Positions 1 through 11,467 of a stretch of DNA of 64,000 bases are shown piece by piece. The stretch is from positions 186,001-250,000 of the forward strand of contig CAJNOJ010000123.1 of the NCBI GenBank assembly GCA_905250025.1, written 5' to 3'. The translations under genes were made by a program, and so were the position numbers. Positions within the stretch are counted from its first letter, which is position 1. Every line of letters begins with the position of its first letter. The notes beneath the pieces were generated by a model that saw only the letters and a program-made list of their open reading frames with translations, searched no databases and had not been told where the DNA came from. The stretch comes from Adineta ricciae (lineage: Eukaryota > Rotifera > Eurotatoria > Adinetida > Adinetidae).

Positions 1-664
1 GAGTGATGCGACTTCTCCGAATTGCACGAAGTAATGAGCAATTCAATTGAATTCTCGTCAATAGTCTCTTGATTTTGCAGTTTTGAGACTATTGAAAATG
101 GCGAAAGGAATTCAAGCACTCATCGACACTGTCATCGAAGCATTTCCTCAAGTTGGAAATCTGTCTCTTCTGTTCTTCCTCATCTTCTTCATCTTCGCTG
201 CATTGGGCGTGGAATTATTTGGCAAAATTCACTGCACCGACGAACAACCGTGCGAGGGGTTAAATAAACACGCGAACTTTCAGAATTTCGGAGTCGCACT
301 TCTTACTTTGTATCGAGTGGCGACAGGAGATAACTGGAATGCGATTATGACAGTAAGTCATCTCTAAATAACAACGATATGATTGAGATTCTCGGATTAG
401 GATACAATGCGTCAGGATGAGTCCATGGATGAAGAGAAAAGTTCTTTAGTGATGATTATCTCCCCCATTTACTTTGTTATTTTTGTTCTCTCGACTCAAT
501 TTGTACTTGTTAACCTTGTTGTTGCTGTTCTTTTGAAGAAACTCGAAGTAAGTTTAAAAGAAGTTTCGCTTTCTTTTTAGAATTCTCTTCTTTAGGATTC
601 TGCCAAGAAAATTGAAGACGAACAACGAAGTCTACTGACAAGAGAGGAACGTAATGTCGCATGA
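1..664 (+). CDS. Voltage-gated T-type (Cav3-like) calcium channel alpha-1 subunit, 3' end
   Basis: Partial gene that begins outside the window. Four exons are visible: 1-30, 81-352, 401-547 and 596-664, separated by 48-50 base introns with GT...AG ends that keep the frame. The first exon and the start of the second encode an arginine-repeat S4 voltage sensor (RLLRIARILRLLKMA). There follow the S4-S5 linker, S5, a turret with two cysteines, the pore loop [10 protein letters not shown], and S6 with [14 protein letters not shown]. The pore aspartate and surrounding residues match domain IV of Cav3 channels rather than the glutamate of Cav1/2. The role is voltage-gated calcium entry at the plasma membrane. 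The tail after S6 is only about 30 residues before TGA, much shorter than in known Cav3 proteins, so either the tail is truncated or a further intron near 650 was missed. Confidence 0.85.
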
Positions 665-1017
665 AAACACAATTTATACCGTTAGGCACAACCATACTTT
701 CATAGAACAGAACATTTTAGCTTAGGTGATTTATAATTCATATTTGTAATGACTGTTTAATTACTTGTGAAAAATAATTCAAATTTATTTGTTTCGAAAT
801 CATTTTTCTTCTAATCAGTTATCCTTCATAAAATTTCGAAGGTTTAACGATGATCTATGCAGTTTTGCTGAGTTTAGATACTATCGTTAATAGATTTCAA
901 TGAAATCAAAAACGTCTATATACTCGAAAAATAAGTATTTATTAATGACACAGCAAAAAGCACAAACAAGAACGCTTCATTTTTTTGCTTATGATTGTTT
1001 TCCATGGAGATATAGAA
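665..1017. other. Convergent intergenic region
   Basis: AT-rich spacer between two genes that end towards each other. It should contain both 3' UTRs. Nothing else recognisable was seen. Confidence 0.6.
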
Positions 1018-4000
1018 TTAAGTATCTATGTTTAATTTGTTAAATCCACAACCAAATAGTACAAATGGTCCCCAATAATCAGGACTTCGATAATCTTTCA
1101 ATTCTTTCAAATCACGAATTGTTCGAGTGAATGAACATGAAATTGTAAGTCCTTCTTGAAGATATTTATAAAATCTCTTTGCAAATTCAACTGATATATT
1201 TGTTTCCAAATCAATCGTCGTTGCTACAACAGTCGAAACACCAGCTATAATAAATCCACGTGCCAATCCCAGATGTCCACTTCTGGTAAGAGAACTACCT
1301 GAAATAGATAATTCCAAACATAGAAATCTGCACATTGACAATTTGATTTGAATATCAGAAGAAGAATTTACCTTTCAATGTGCTACATGAATTTAAAACG
1401 GCAAGTCGTATATTTCTTAGATCATAATTGGCTATTTGATTCGAGTAAAGCATTGTGTCGAGACGTTCTTTGCCATTGTCATATTGTAAAATCATACAAC
1501 CACTTAATGCATAATTACTTTGTACTTGTTGCTCATCGTAAAATGTATGACCAGCATAGTGAAATATGGATGGTTTTGAATGAATTCTGCTTTTTAAGAA
1601 GATTTCGACTTCTTCTTTAGTTGCACTTGAATGTGGTGTAAATGGAATTTGCTCATGTTGAAGTTTTTCGATTATTTCTACTAATGAATAGTCTAAGCCG
1701 TACTCTTCTTCGAATTCAGGATGAACTGTTTCTGTGGTAAATACTTCTAATTGACATGATACATTAGATTCTTTGTTAAGCGAATTCAACTGATAAAGTT
1801 GATCAAAGCCAGCTGACAAAACAAATGAAATTTCAAATATATCTATCAAATACTTCTCGTCATCGTCTGAGATTAACAGACTAGAGAAAGGTATGTACAA
1901 TAGTTCTTCTTCGGCAATGATTTGAATACATTTGATCTGTTTGAGATGTACCATGATTGGTTCGAAAAGAATCTTGAAAAATTCTTTTCGTAATCTCGTC
2001 CATTTTTCCACATCGGTATCTGATTTATCAATGGAATTGTCGTCTGGTCTTTCATTGAATCCTTCAGCCAGGAACGTTATATTATCTAAAAACTGATCTA
2101 CTCGGAGATTGTGCTCTTTTAAATCAATGATTTCAAATTTGATATTCTGTCGACCAAAGATCACATAGCAATAAATTGTTCCATTCGTTTTCAAAGTACA
2201 CGATGAGTATTGAATATAACAATGTTCCGGTGGTATTAACAAATCCTTTTCACTCAATTGTTTTGTTTGCATACCTAACACTTTTCGATAAAAGTCATCA
2301 CTTGAAACGATTTTCACATTGAAGATTTTATGTTCGTTAAGGAACGCCTCAATAGGTGTAAGGAAATCTTTGTATAATGCGGGATATTTACTTTTGATTT
2401 CGTCAATGTTTTGTTCAAATGTATGTTCTTTATTCACATCGTTCAATATAGGCGCGAGTCGTTCCAATAACTTTTCTTTATCCATGTCCAAGTCAGTACG
2501 GACGAGATCGTGGAATTCAGTTGCAAAAATCAAACAATCAATTTTACCTTTATTATAAAAGCCACTGATTTTGTATGTTAAATATGCGCAGTTCTCTGGT
2601 ATTTTTACCGTTTTGCTTTGCAGTTCGAAGCAATGAGCTAAAATCATTTCTTCCGTTACATAACCACGCGAAATTCTCCAATCTGCTGTTCGAAAAGCTT
2701 CTCGTTCCAATTTTTCCGCTTGTAAATTACAATTCTTCTTTCTTGATCGTCTTGAAAAGTCGATGCATAACGCTTCATACTCGTCATACCATGCAGCGAT
2801 CATCGTCTTGTATTGAAATACAAACGCAGCAGTCGATGAATAATCGTTTTTGAACAATGTTTCAGTCAATAATCTATCAGTCTTTTCGCGACATCCAACA
2901 AAACCATCGTAATCGCCTTCGTAAAGATGCGCTTTTGCGCTTAACAAATAATAATCACAAATTTGTAGCACATTGTCGTCATTAAGAATAGCATAACCAG
3001 CTACAGCTAGACATGCGATGAATTCAAGCATTCGCTTTTCGCTGAGCTGGTGTTTCGCGATTTGTAACCAGAAATGAGTTTGGAATATTGGATTACCAAT
3101 GTATACCAATCGAGAAAGTTCTTCATAAACCATTGATGCCTGTTTTTGTTGAAAGTATTCTTCTATGATTAAAGTTTGAATATCAATAACTAACTCTTTT
3201 AAGGTATTCAGGCTAATTTGACAGATTTCCGTTGCTTCTCTTAGTAAATCAATAGTGCAGATCGAATGTTCTGCACTACCTTTTCCATTAGTGCTTTCCT
3301 CGAGACGAATTAACTTCAGACAGAAGCATTTTTCCAATAAAAATAATAAACGTTGCGGAATTGTGGAAGAAGTCGAAAACTGTTCTTTCTTAGATTCCAG
3401 AATTTCCAATGCTTTTCGATATTTTAGGACACGACGTTGTACTATCGCATGGAATAGGGCCTCAGTAAATGCCATTTCATTACAAGATTGATTTGTTATG
3501 TTCTCATCGTATATAATATTGTGTTCCAACAGCATCTTTTCTGTTCGACTGAACGCTCCAAAATTCGTTGCTTCCATAACGTTTATCAATGTTCCACTTT
3601 TAAGATCGTCAGTGAACACCATCTCCATCAGCAACGACAGACCTTCTGACACGAATGGGAACATCAGATCAGGTGGCACATTCGAAGTGATATATTCAAG
3701 ACGGTTATAACAGCATAGTGCCGATAGTAGTCCGTGTGCTGATACTTCCGCATACTCTGCTGTACCATTTTCGAACGGGATAATCTAGGGGAGATATAAG
3801 TTGATACGATCAAGAATAGGAAAACTTTGGGCCACATGTGATTTATACATACTTGAATAGTTTTACAACGAGCAATACCGTCCAAAGCACCTTTATTTGT
3901 CGATGTGATTTCCAAAACTGCTCGAAAATCTTGAAGTGCACGGTCGATATGCATCAAACATCGATTTGCTTCGCCTCGACGGTATAAACATTTTTCACGT

Positions 4001-4339
4001 ATGTTCTTATCATCAGTTAGTTTCAGGACGTCATCACAAAAACTTATACAAGTGACATATCTTTGTAGTTTTAAGTTACAATACGCCAGGTTCAGATACA
4101 AAACTGCGTTCAAACCAGCACATTGTCCCTCGTTTGTTACAAACTGTAACTGTTGAACAGCTTTGTCGTATTCATCTATCGCGTCGTCGTATTGTTCAGC
4201 CTAAATGAAAAAAAGAGTCAAAACTTTAGTCTATGTTAATGCATGAGCGAATATTTACCTTTACAAGTTTGTTTCCATTGTCTTTGAACTTGATGATTGT
4301 GTTAATTATGCCCGATTCGTTTGTTGTTGTTGACGTCAT
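1018..4339 (-). CDS. TPR protein with C-terminal CHAT protease-like domain
   Basis: Four exons on the minus strand: 4339-4259, 4200-3853, 3784-1372 and 1298-1018. All splice sites are GT...AG and phases agree, giving about 1,040 aa. The start ATG at 4339 gives MTSTTTNESG. Residues about 28-140 contain TPR-like helices (paired repeats with YLNLAYCNLKL and CLYRRGEANRCL). A long helical, TPR-like middle section follows. The last 200 residues match the CHAT (caspase HetF-associated with TPRs) fold: HYAGH with His near residue 889, AVLNSCST with Cys near 943, then the typical GHLGLARGFIIAGVSTVVAT segment across the last intron. In the family His and Cys form a caspase/separase-like catalytic dyad; both are present, so protease activity is plausible. 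Substrate and pathway are unknown. The gene lies tail to tail with the calcium channel gene and is divergent from the kelch gene. Confidence 0.85.
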
Positions 4340-4814
4340 TTGTGGACTTAATAAATGAAGGAGATTTGCCGATTGATCTTCGTTCGAATGACTTTCAAAA
4401 CAGGAAACTGACAGTTTACCGTTTTAGAATAACGAGATTTTGAAAGCAATTGACTGCTGACAACCAATCAGTACAACTCAAATATTGCCAAGCAATCGGC
4501 AATCTTTTCTGTTATTTCAATTCTTACGAAAGAACGAGCAATGTTTGTTTACGATCCGCTTCTATTTAGAGCGAGATGTAATAAAGTTTTAAGACAAAGA
4601 GAATGAGTCTTTTCGATTGTATCGTCCGTTCTTACAGAAAAAAATTCAGATCTCTAAGAGAAATACAAACGTCATTGAGACACATCTAATCCATCTGACG
4701 TCATCTTATTTATTTTAAAGCGGAAAAAATCTAATAAGAACACAGCTTAAGGTATTATCGTCTTTTTCGAAATAAAAAGAAACGCATTCTCAGTGTTTTC
4801 TCCACATACAAGCA
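4340..4814. promoter_or_regulatory. Divergent promoter region between CHAT and kelch genes
   Basis: 475 bases between two divergent start codons. It is AT-rich and must contain both 5' UTRs and promoters. No specific motif could be identified by eye. Confidence 0.35.
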
Positions 4815-6446
4815 ATGATGATTGAGAAGAAAATGTATCGTTTCGTTTTAATTATTTTCATAAGGTACATTTCGAGTCCTTTCGCTTTCGAGTCCATTAT
4901 ATTCCTCTCTACTTCAGTGCTTCTCTAGCAACTGAAATGAATTATGAAGCATGTAAAGGAACATCTCAGTATGATCGATGCTCAACAAATACTGCCTGTG
5001 GCTGTTTCCATCGAATCAATACTAATGAAAGTAGCATTTGTGGCTTTCTTTGGGCATCATGCTCTCAACTTGAACCATGTCGTCCTTCGGATAACACATG
5101 TGCTCGAAAAGATTCCATTTGCGTCCAACATCGCCGATGTCGTAATCATCCTGTTTGTTATCCATTGTCAATGATGAATCAGCAAATATGTCCATCAATC
5201 ACAAGTAAAGAAAAAAATCATTTCAAGATTTTTGTCACTTTTCAAAATTTACTAATTTAGCAACCACAATAAGTACACCTGTTCGAGAACCAAGTAACAT
5301 ATCTATACTTTTCAAATACAAAGAAGTTCATGAATATGCTTAGAATGGTCATTTACAAAGAATCTAATCGTCACACGATTCGAAAATACAGCATCTGTCT
5401 TATCCGATGGAAAAGTATTAGTTGTTGGTGGATATGGTCGATATGGATATGAATGTTTCAATACAGCAGAATTGTACGATCATACGACAGGAAACTGGAC
5501 ATTGACTGCATCTTCGAGTATTGAACGAGTTTCTCATACGGCTTCTGTTTTAGCTGATGGAAAAGTATTAGTTGTTGGTGGATTAAACTGTAGGAAACAT
5601 GGATGTCTTCAAAGTGCTGAATTATACGATCCAAGAACAGATACTTGGACAAGTACTGGTAGTTTGAACTATCCACGATGTCATCATGTAGCAACTGTTC
5701 TAAAAAATGGAAAGGTTTTGGTAGTCGGTGGAAATCCAGAAAAGAAACTTCTTCATGAACCTGACGCGTATGAATTTTGTTCGAACGAATTTGGACAAAA
5801 TGTTTGGTGAAAATACGAATTTTATTTTAGTAATATTAGTAAAACATGCGAACTATACGATCCTATAACAGGAATGTGGACACTTACTGGTGGTATGCAT
5901 AATGGACGAGCATTTGAACACCAAGTATCTCTATTACAAGATGGAAAGGTCTTGGTTACTGGTGACTCGACTACAATAGATTTCAAACAAGTTGCTGAAT
6001 TATATGATCCATTGACAGAATCGTGGACAGTTACTGGGAAGACAAATTATAATCGACAATTACATACAGCGACTGTGTTGAACAACGGGAAAGTATTAGT
6101 AGCCGGTGGAGCCACACGTGATCAAAGTACTGCTGAACTGTATGATCCAAAAACTGGAAATTGGACGCTCACCGGTAGCATGAATGACGGAAGGGGAGCA
6201 CATGGTGCATTGTTATTAACTAATGGAAAAGTATTAGTTGTTGGTGGAGACAATCGTACTTCTACGGGTATTGAAAGTGCAGAATTGTATGATCCTGTGA
6301 CAGAAAGCTGGTCCCAGACTGCCTCTATGCAACTCGGTAGAGTTTTGGCTCAAACCTCTATGTTATTCGATGGTAGTGTATTAGTCACTAGTGGTCCAAA
6401 TTTGGAATATTTAAATGTTGGTACTGCGGAAATCTATTCATACTGA
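4815..6446 (+). CDS. Secreted kelch-repeat protein with cysteine-rich N-terminus
   Basis: Five exons: 4815-4864, 4918-5204, 5261-5293, 5344-5767 and 5831-6446. Introns are 50-63 bases with consistent phase, giving about 469 aa. The first exon encodes a hydrophobic signal peptide (VLIIFIISASLA, completed across the first intron). Next comes a cysteine-rich stretch of about 80 residues with around 13 cysteines. The rest is at least six kelch repeats, each with the pattern T-ASVL-DGKVLVVGG...AELYDP-TG-WT-TG. These should fold as a six- or seven-bladed propeller used for protein or glycan binding. Kelch repeats without BTB or BACK domains, plus a signal peptide, point to an extracellular protein. 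The binding partner is unknown. Without the intron at 5768-5830 the frame stops at 5810, which supports that intron. Confidence 0.85.
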
Positions 6447-6770
6447 TCATTAGTTTTTCTCTTTACTTATATTTCCATAAATTGCGCTTTTGAATAAACT
6501 TTCGGAGCATATTTCGACGGCAATGGAGAGTTCACATCAAAGCGTGCTTTTCGCGTGATCCGATTTTGTAACGCGGTCGATATTCTGTGATTAATTCATC
6601 ACATCGAGTTACTTAAATACTATGATGAGAAAATTTCATCTGGTGTTATTTTCTTTTAAGAGAGGTCAGTGTCTATCGAACACAATTGAACTTATGCGTT
6701 GACCTTTTTCTTGAAAAATAGTTATCGGACGGCTGAAGGTCATATATTTCCACGTGATTGACAAAAGCAA

Positions 6771-7610
6771 ATGGCTGAATTGTCTTGTGCGTTGTTTCAG
6801 CACCTCTTAAGCTACATTGATCAATTACCAGATCTGATTCGTGCCTCATTTGTTTGTCACTATTGGCGATCGTGTATAACAGATGATGAACATTTTCTTA
6901 ATCAATGGTTTCATCGATCATTGAAATTCTCTCGAGAATCACCTCTGAATGGTTCGGCAATGAATGAATATCAACGAGAATTAACACAAAATATCGATCG
7001 ATCTGTTTCACCAACGAATTTCCGATCAAGTCAGTGTTACGTTTTACAAGTAATTGATCCATTTTATGTCAATACGAGGAAAGATTTCTTTGAACAACAA
7101 TATCCCGAGTCATTTTTTGATGGATATTATTCATTTTCTTTTTGGCTCTTCTTACCTCGTCAATGTGAAATGAACGTTAGAATTGGAACGACACATGTTC
7201 TTGACTTACATCACTGTCATCATACTGACAAACAATACGGATTTCGCGATGATAAACAAACTCTCTTCGATAATCAATGGATACATCTTGTTATAACCAA
7301 TAGTGAATCACAAAGTGGTTATTGTAAATGGATAAATGCGCAAAACATAAACTCATTTAATCTTCATCAAACGTTTAACTCTCATTTGAGTGGAATTTCG
7401 CGGTCAAATGCAATTACGATCACCTGTAAACGAATTAACTATTCAATTGAATCTCCAGTCGAAGCTCGAATTGCTGATTTAGCTGCCTTCAAACGATGTT
7501 TGTCAACAATAGAAATTCGAGCGATTTATCAACAACAAAAATGCATCGATAAAGTTCAAATTGGCACCTATATGATAAATAGAAGAAAAATAACTTCCAA
7601 CTCAATTTGA
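6771..7610 (+). CDS. F-box protein with LamG/concanavalin A-like domain
   Basis: Single-exon gene of 279 aa. The N-terminal 45 residues (ALFQHLLSYIDQLPDLIRASFVCHYWR) have F-box spacing: a leading hydrophobic helix, LP, and the VC--W signature. F-box proteins bind Skp1 and recruit substrates to SCF ubiquitin ligases. Residues about 110-260 read as a laminin-G/concanavalin A-like beta sandwich: YSFSFWLFLP, an internal DNQWIHLVITNSESQ segment, and a closing ARIADLAAFKRCLSTIEIRAIY. The last segment resembles the common LamG ending in which strand exchange is followed by an 'I--IY' helix. There is no signal peptide, so the protein is probably intracellular. F-box assignment is moderately sure and the LamG assignment is by pattern. 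Confidence 0.7.
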   Translation: MAELSCALFQHLLSYIDQLPDLIRASFVCHYWRSCITDDEHFLNQWFHRSLKFSRESPLNGSAMNEYQRELTQNIDRSVSPTNFRSSQCYVLQVIDPFYVNTRKDFFEQQYPESFFDGYYSFSFWLFLPRQCEMNVRIGTTHVLDLHHCHHTDKQYGFRDDKQTLFDNQWIHLVITNSESQSGYCKWINAQNINSFNLHQTFNSHLSGISRSNAITITCKRINYSIESPVEARIADLAAFKRCLSTIEIRAIYQQQKCIDKVQIGTYMINRRKITSNSI

Positions 7611-7913
7611 TTCATCATGTTTGTGTAATGAATTCTTTTGGAAGAATTCTATTTGTCTAAATCAACTGTCAAACACTTTTTCTTGTAAAATTCGCATCAA
7701 TCGTAATCATTTTGTTGTATTGTACTCAGTATCTTTTAGTTTTTCTTCGCTCAAATGATCGATAGTTGGAAATGAGAGAGATTTTCATATTTCGAGGCAT
7801 TAGAGAAGACTTCAATATGTTTTATGTCAAAAATAGATTTTTCAGATGATATAAGTCGTGTCGAGTTCATCTGCGTGTTGACATTTGCATAAATTTTCCT
7901 TGAATAAAAAGAA
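7611..7913. other. Intergenic region including duplicated GPCR promoter
   Basis: The segment at about 7800-7910 is clearly related to 9715-9830, directly upstream of the intact GPCR: both contain 'cttcaatat', 'gatgatataag' and 'gagttcatct' in the same order. The duplication therefore covered the promoter as well as the coding region. Confidence 0.6.
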
Positions 7914-8430
7914 TGTTTTCATTTGGAGAAGCGATGTTATATGTTATTTCTTTTCAATTGAATCGTTATTTAGCACTGGCAATTTTCTCGTTCTTAGGAA
8001 ATATAAATGGAATTCTCTGTATAAATTTAATAGCATTAGCTACACGTGATTGATGGTTTTCGTCAAGTCGAAATGTTTCTCATCGAAAGCGAAGTGTTCA
8101 TTAAAAAATGCTAAAACGGTTTTTCTTTGTCTTTTGCTATGAAGTCAATTTAACAAATACTCCATTAAAATGTTATTCGGAAACAGTTGGATGTGCAATT
8201 CTCTCCGATTAGGGGTGTCACTTTGGTGTTCCCATTCCCAGAACGGGGAACGAACAACGACTTTTACTTAGTACTGTGTACGATCGTATGTCAAAGGTAT
8301 AACTACGCGTAAAAAAGTGCTGTAGGAGGAATGATAAAATCCGCTCCATTCCCCGTAAGGGAACGGGGAACGCTGACACCTCTAGTCAGATTGATTCACC
8401 TGAGTTACTGTTCATCAAAGAGAAGCTAAT
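7914..8430 (+). pseudogene. Decayed tandem copy of the downstream GPCR gene
   Basis: The sequence starts with ATG and follows the GPCR gene at 9836-10819 closely: 'caattgaatcgttatttagc' near 7957, then a jump to the TM3 region 'aatagcattagctac' near 8027, then 'aatttaacaaatactccatt' near 8149. About 190 bases covering TM1-TM3 are missing, the frame is broken in several places, and a 175-bp MITE sits at 8210. After the MITE only a short similarity ('gttactgttc', near 8405) remains. It cannot encode a receptor. Confidence 0.85.
8210..8384. mobile_element. MITE with TAGGGGTGTCA terminal inverted repeats (hAT-like)
   Basis: The 175-bp element begins TAGGGGTGTCA and ends TGACACCTCTA, an 11-base inverted repeat with one mismatch. 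Further in, 'agaacggggaacg' and 'gggaacggggaacg' give additional symmetric GC-rich blocks. Flanks tctccgat and gtcagatt could be a degraded 8-bp target duplication, because the intact GPCR has 'ctcagat' at this place. There is no coding capacity. Placement in the hAT group rests on terminus style and TSD length only. Confidence 0.6.
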
Positions 8431-9835
8431 ATGACACGAATATTTCTTATTAATTATCTGTATTTAATAATTTTCTTCCATATTTTCTAACAAAAGATCC
8501 CCGGACGAATATTCCGGAATGTTGATTCCGTCAGAAGCTTTGGAAACCAACAGAATCCAGCGGGTTTTATAGTTTCTCATATTCGCAGTTTTCATTGCTT
8601 TTTCAAATTCTATATTTTCATATTATTTATTTATTGAAACTACTTATATATAATATAAAGATAAGATTATTTTAAAACTAAAAAAAGTTTTAATAAAATA
8701 CTCGATTCCAAGATTAAAAGGCTAAAATAAAATTGCTCATGAAGATTATATTCAAATATAGTTCGAGTAAAACGACTGTATACTGCCGAAGAAATGAACA
8801 TTTTTTTACGTAGATCGTCGGATGACTTACTGACCATATCTAGAAAAACTGTTAATAAATGTCGCTTAAACATACAGCTCATCTTTCTAAATAACAAAAA
8901 TCTGCTCCTTGCAAACATATTCATAAATGTGCTAGTTATTATGGGTTAAATATTGCCTAAAGATCACTAAAAAGCCTATCGCGAGTAAGAATTAACTGAA
9001 ATCTGTTACATAGTATTTGGTGGTATCAAGTCCTAGTGGTTTTGACACTTGCCGACAGGCGACTTATGTCGAATCCCACAGGTTCCGAATGTTGGAATCC
9101 TGGATGATCGAATCCGATGTAGTGGCTTTGACCTGGAATGCCGAATATTTCATTATTTCTAGACACATAAACATCCGATACATTGAAAGGATACAAATTG
9201 ATTTCTGTTACTAACAATCTTTGTGAATCATTAGAAACTATTAAGAGTCTACAAAAGTCAGTATTGTAACTGGTTAAAAATGATCACTAATAAGGTTTAA
9301 TGACTAAAGTTTAATTTTTAATGTTTTTAGAGGTTGGTCTTCCTTTTTTTATGATATCTATTCATTTTGATAAGTGAACGAAAACCGATTTTTTTATATG
9401 AATCATAACAAATTATGGCGACTCATAAGTTATTTTTTTCCGGTGATGACATATGAAACTTTTGGTATATTTCTCTTTTTTTAACCATCAATAATTACAA
9501 ATAGCCAAAGTATCCAATTGCGTAATATGTTATCCGTACATTGATCGTGAACAGGGATAAAAAAAGATGAGGAAAGAAGACACCGTCATCAACATCTATA
9601 ATTAAAACTCATAATAATGTTTCGGTTAAATTTGCGGAGCAGTTGCGAAGGTGGTAACCTGAAAAAGAAAAAGAAAATCTTCTCATCCCGAGGTATAAGA
9701 GGATAAGACTTCAATATAGTTGATGAATGAACTCAAGAGAATTAACGTCGAAATAGATTTTCTTCCCGATGATATAAGACATGTTGAGTTCATCTATACG
9801 TTAACATTTGATACAATTTTTCTTGCATAAAAGAA
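8431..9835. other. Non-coding region upstream of GPCR
   Basis: AT-rich sequence with no credible gene. The part from about 9700 to 9835 is the presumed promoter and 5' UTR of the GPCR, as it is the segment shared with the pseudogene copy. Confidence 0.5.
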
Positions 9836-10819
9836 ATGTCTTCAATCAGAAGCGATGTTTACCTTATTTCACTATTAAGTACAATTTCTTCTCAATTGAA
9901 TCGCTATTTAGCATTGGTAATCTTCCTTTTTGGAATAATTGGCAATCTTCTCAATATTATTGTTTTTTCACAACGAACACTTCGTTCAAATCCTTGTTCG
10001 TATCTCTTTCTTCTTGCATCAATTTGTTATCTTCTTAGTTTATGTTCGGGCATTTTTCCTCGATTTCTATCAACATGGGATGCTGATTTAGGAAATACCA
10101 ATGAAATCCTATGTAAACTTCGTATTTATATTTATTTTAATTCATTAACCATCGCTTTTTGGTTAATAGCATTAGCTACGATTGATCGGTGGTTTTTGTC
10201 AAGTCAAGATGTTTCTCGTCGAAATCGAAGTTCATTAAAAAATGTTAAACGATCATTTGTTTGTCTTTTAATTCTTTCAAGTCTTTTTGAAAGTCAACAA
10301 ATCTTTTGCTACGAAGCCAATTTAACAAATACTCCATTAAAATGTTATTCGAAAACAGTCGGATGTGCAATTCTCTCAGATGTCTCATTTGCTTTCGTTA
10401 CTGTTCTCATTCCGGTGACGTTAATGTTAATCTTTGGTTTATTAATTCTTTCAAACATTCGTCGATCTCAAATACGTTTAAATCCGATAACCTCATATAG
10501 CAATGAAGGGATCAATCAAATCTATGTTCATAATGGGCGAGTAAATCCACAACGAAGAACAGATCGACATTTATTATCAATGCTTCTCGCTCAAATTATT
10601 CTTATTCTTTTATTTTCATTTCCATTTGCTTTCTCAAAATTCTATTCAACAATAACAAGATATTTACCGAAATCATCTTTGCAAAGTACAACTGAAAGTT
10701 TCATTTTCAATTTATTTCTTCTGTTCATTAATGTGGCTTCGGGAATGCCATTTTACATTTATACGTTAACCGGAGGACATGTTTTTCGAAAAACATTAGC
10801 CAATCTCTTTCGGAAATAA
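9836..10819 (+). CDS. Class A (rhodopsin-like) G-protein-coupled receptor
   Basis: Single-exon gene of 327 aa with seven hydrophobic segments. TM1 contains the family GNLLN motif (FGIIGNLLNIIVF). TM3 ends in ALATIDRWFLSS, where DRW stands in for DRY. TM5 and TM6 are separated by a basic intracellular loop (QRRTDRHLLSMLLAQII), and TM7 reads NVASGMPFYIYTLTGGHVFRK. A cysteine before TM3 (LCKLRIY) and one in extracellular loop 2 (KCYSKTVGC) can form the usual disulfide. The ligand cannot be told from sequence; short intronless receptors of this sort form large lineage-specific families in bdelloids. A decayed tandem copy lies just upstream. Confidence 0.85.
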   Translation: MSSIRSDVYLISLLSTISSQLNRYLALVIFLFGIIGNLLNIIVFSQRTLRSNPCSYLFLLASICYLLSLCSGIFPRFLSTWDADLGNTNEILCKLRIYIYFNSLTIAFWLIALATIDRWFLSSQDVSRRNRSSLKNVKRSFVCLLILSSLFESQQIFCYEANLTNTPLKCYSKTVGCAILSDVSFAFVTVLIPVTLMLIFGLLILSNIRRSQIRLNPITSYSNEGINQIYVHNGRVNPQRRTDRHLLSMLLAQIILILLFSFPFAFSKFYSTITRYLPKSSLQSTTESFIFNLFLLFINVASGMPFYIYTLTGGHVFRKTLANLFRK

Positions 10820-11467
10820 ATCTCTTACTTTAGTTGTTGTTGTTGAAATAGTCAATAAAATCTATTTTATATCATTGCTGTCAGTGCTCTATCTTATTTT
10901 CGATAATAGCGCGTCTGACGTTCTTCTCACTTTCTTTGTTTGAGTAGTGTAGAAATCGTTAACTCGATTCGAGTATTAGAACTTCCTTCGAATTCTAAAT
11001 CTTCTACTTTAGAACTTGAAGCTTCGAGTTTTCCCCTTAGCAACTAGCAAGTAATTGATCGTCAATCTTGGAGTGACTCAATATTAACTATTATGTAACT
11101 GTTGATTGAATATTGACCAACCGATTACTTATTAACAATCAACGGGCTATCGAGTAATAGGCATCTCAATAGTGAATGCTACTTAATCATTTATTCACAA
11201 TAAAACTATGAATTACCAGCCAACTGACCATAACGAATCCCGTTCAAATAGACTCTGACTACGACGCTGCCAGCTGCGCCCCACCCAACATCCACACCCC
11301 CGTCGTAATCAGTTACATAATAATTGATAATCAGTTAGTCATTTAATAATTATCGTTTAATTAGTGGATATTTAATAGCCAATTAGTTAAGAGTTGAAAA
11401 CTCGAACTGAAAGTTTAATACTCGAATAGTCTCTTCGACTTTTACATGCATGCACAAACGACAAATA
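10820..11467. other. Intergenic region between convergent genes
   Basis: Contains a probable polyadenylation signal (aataaa near 10855) and an imprecise inverted-repeat block, listed separately. No gene was seen. Confidence 0.5.
10966..11440. repeat. Diverged inverted-repeat element
   Basis: 'attcgagtattagaacttcc' near 10970 matches the complement of 'gaaagtttaatactcgaat' near 11410-11430, and 'ttcgagttttc' near 11023 matches the complement of 'gaaaactcgaa' near 11396. The interior is rich in short 'taattag/aactaatt' blocks and a GC-rich stretch near 11270. It is probably an old MITE; ends are uncertain. Confidence 0.4.

Noticed and set aside
9017-9217. Overlapping 60-65 codon frames on both strands
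   Set aside because: No similarity, splice or start support; they overlap each other on opposite strands.
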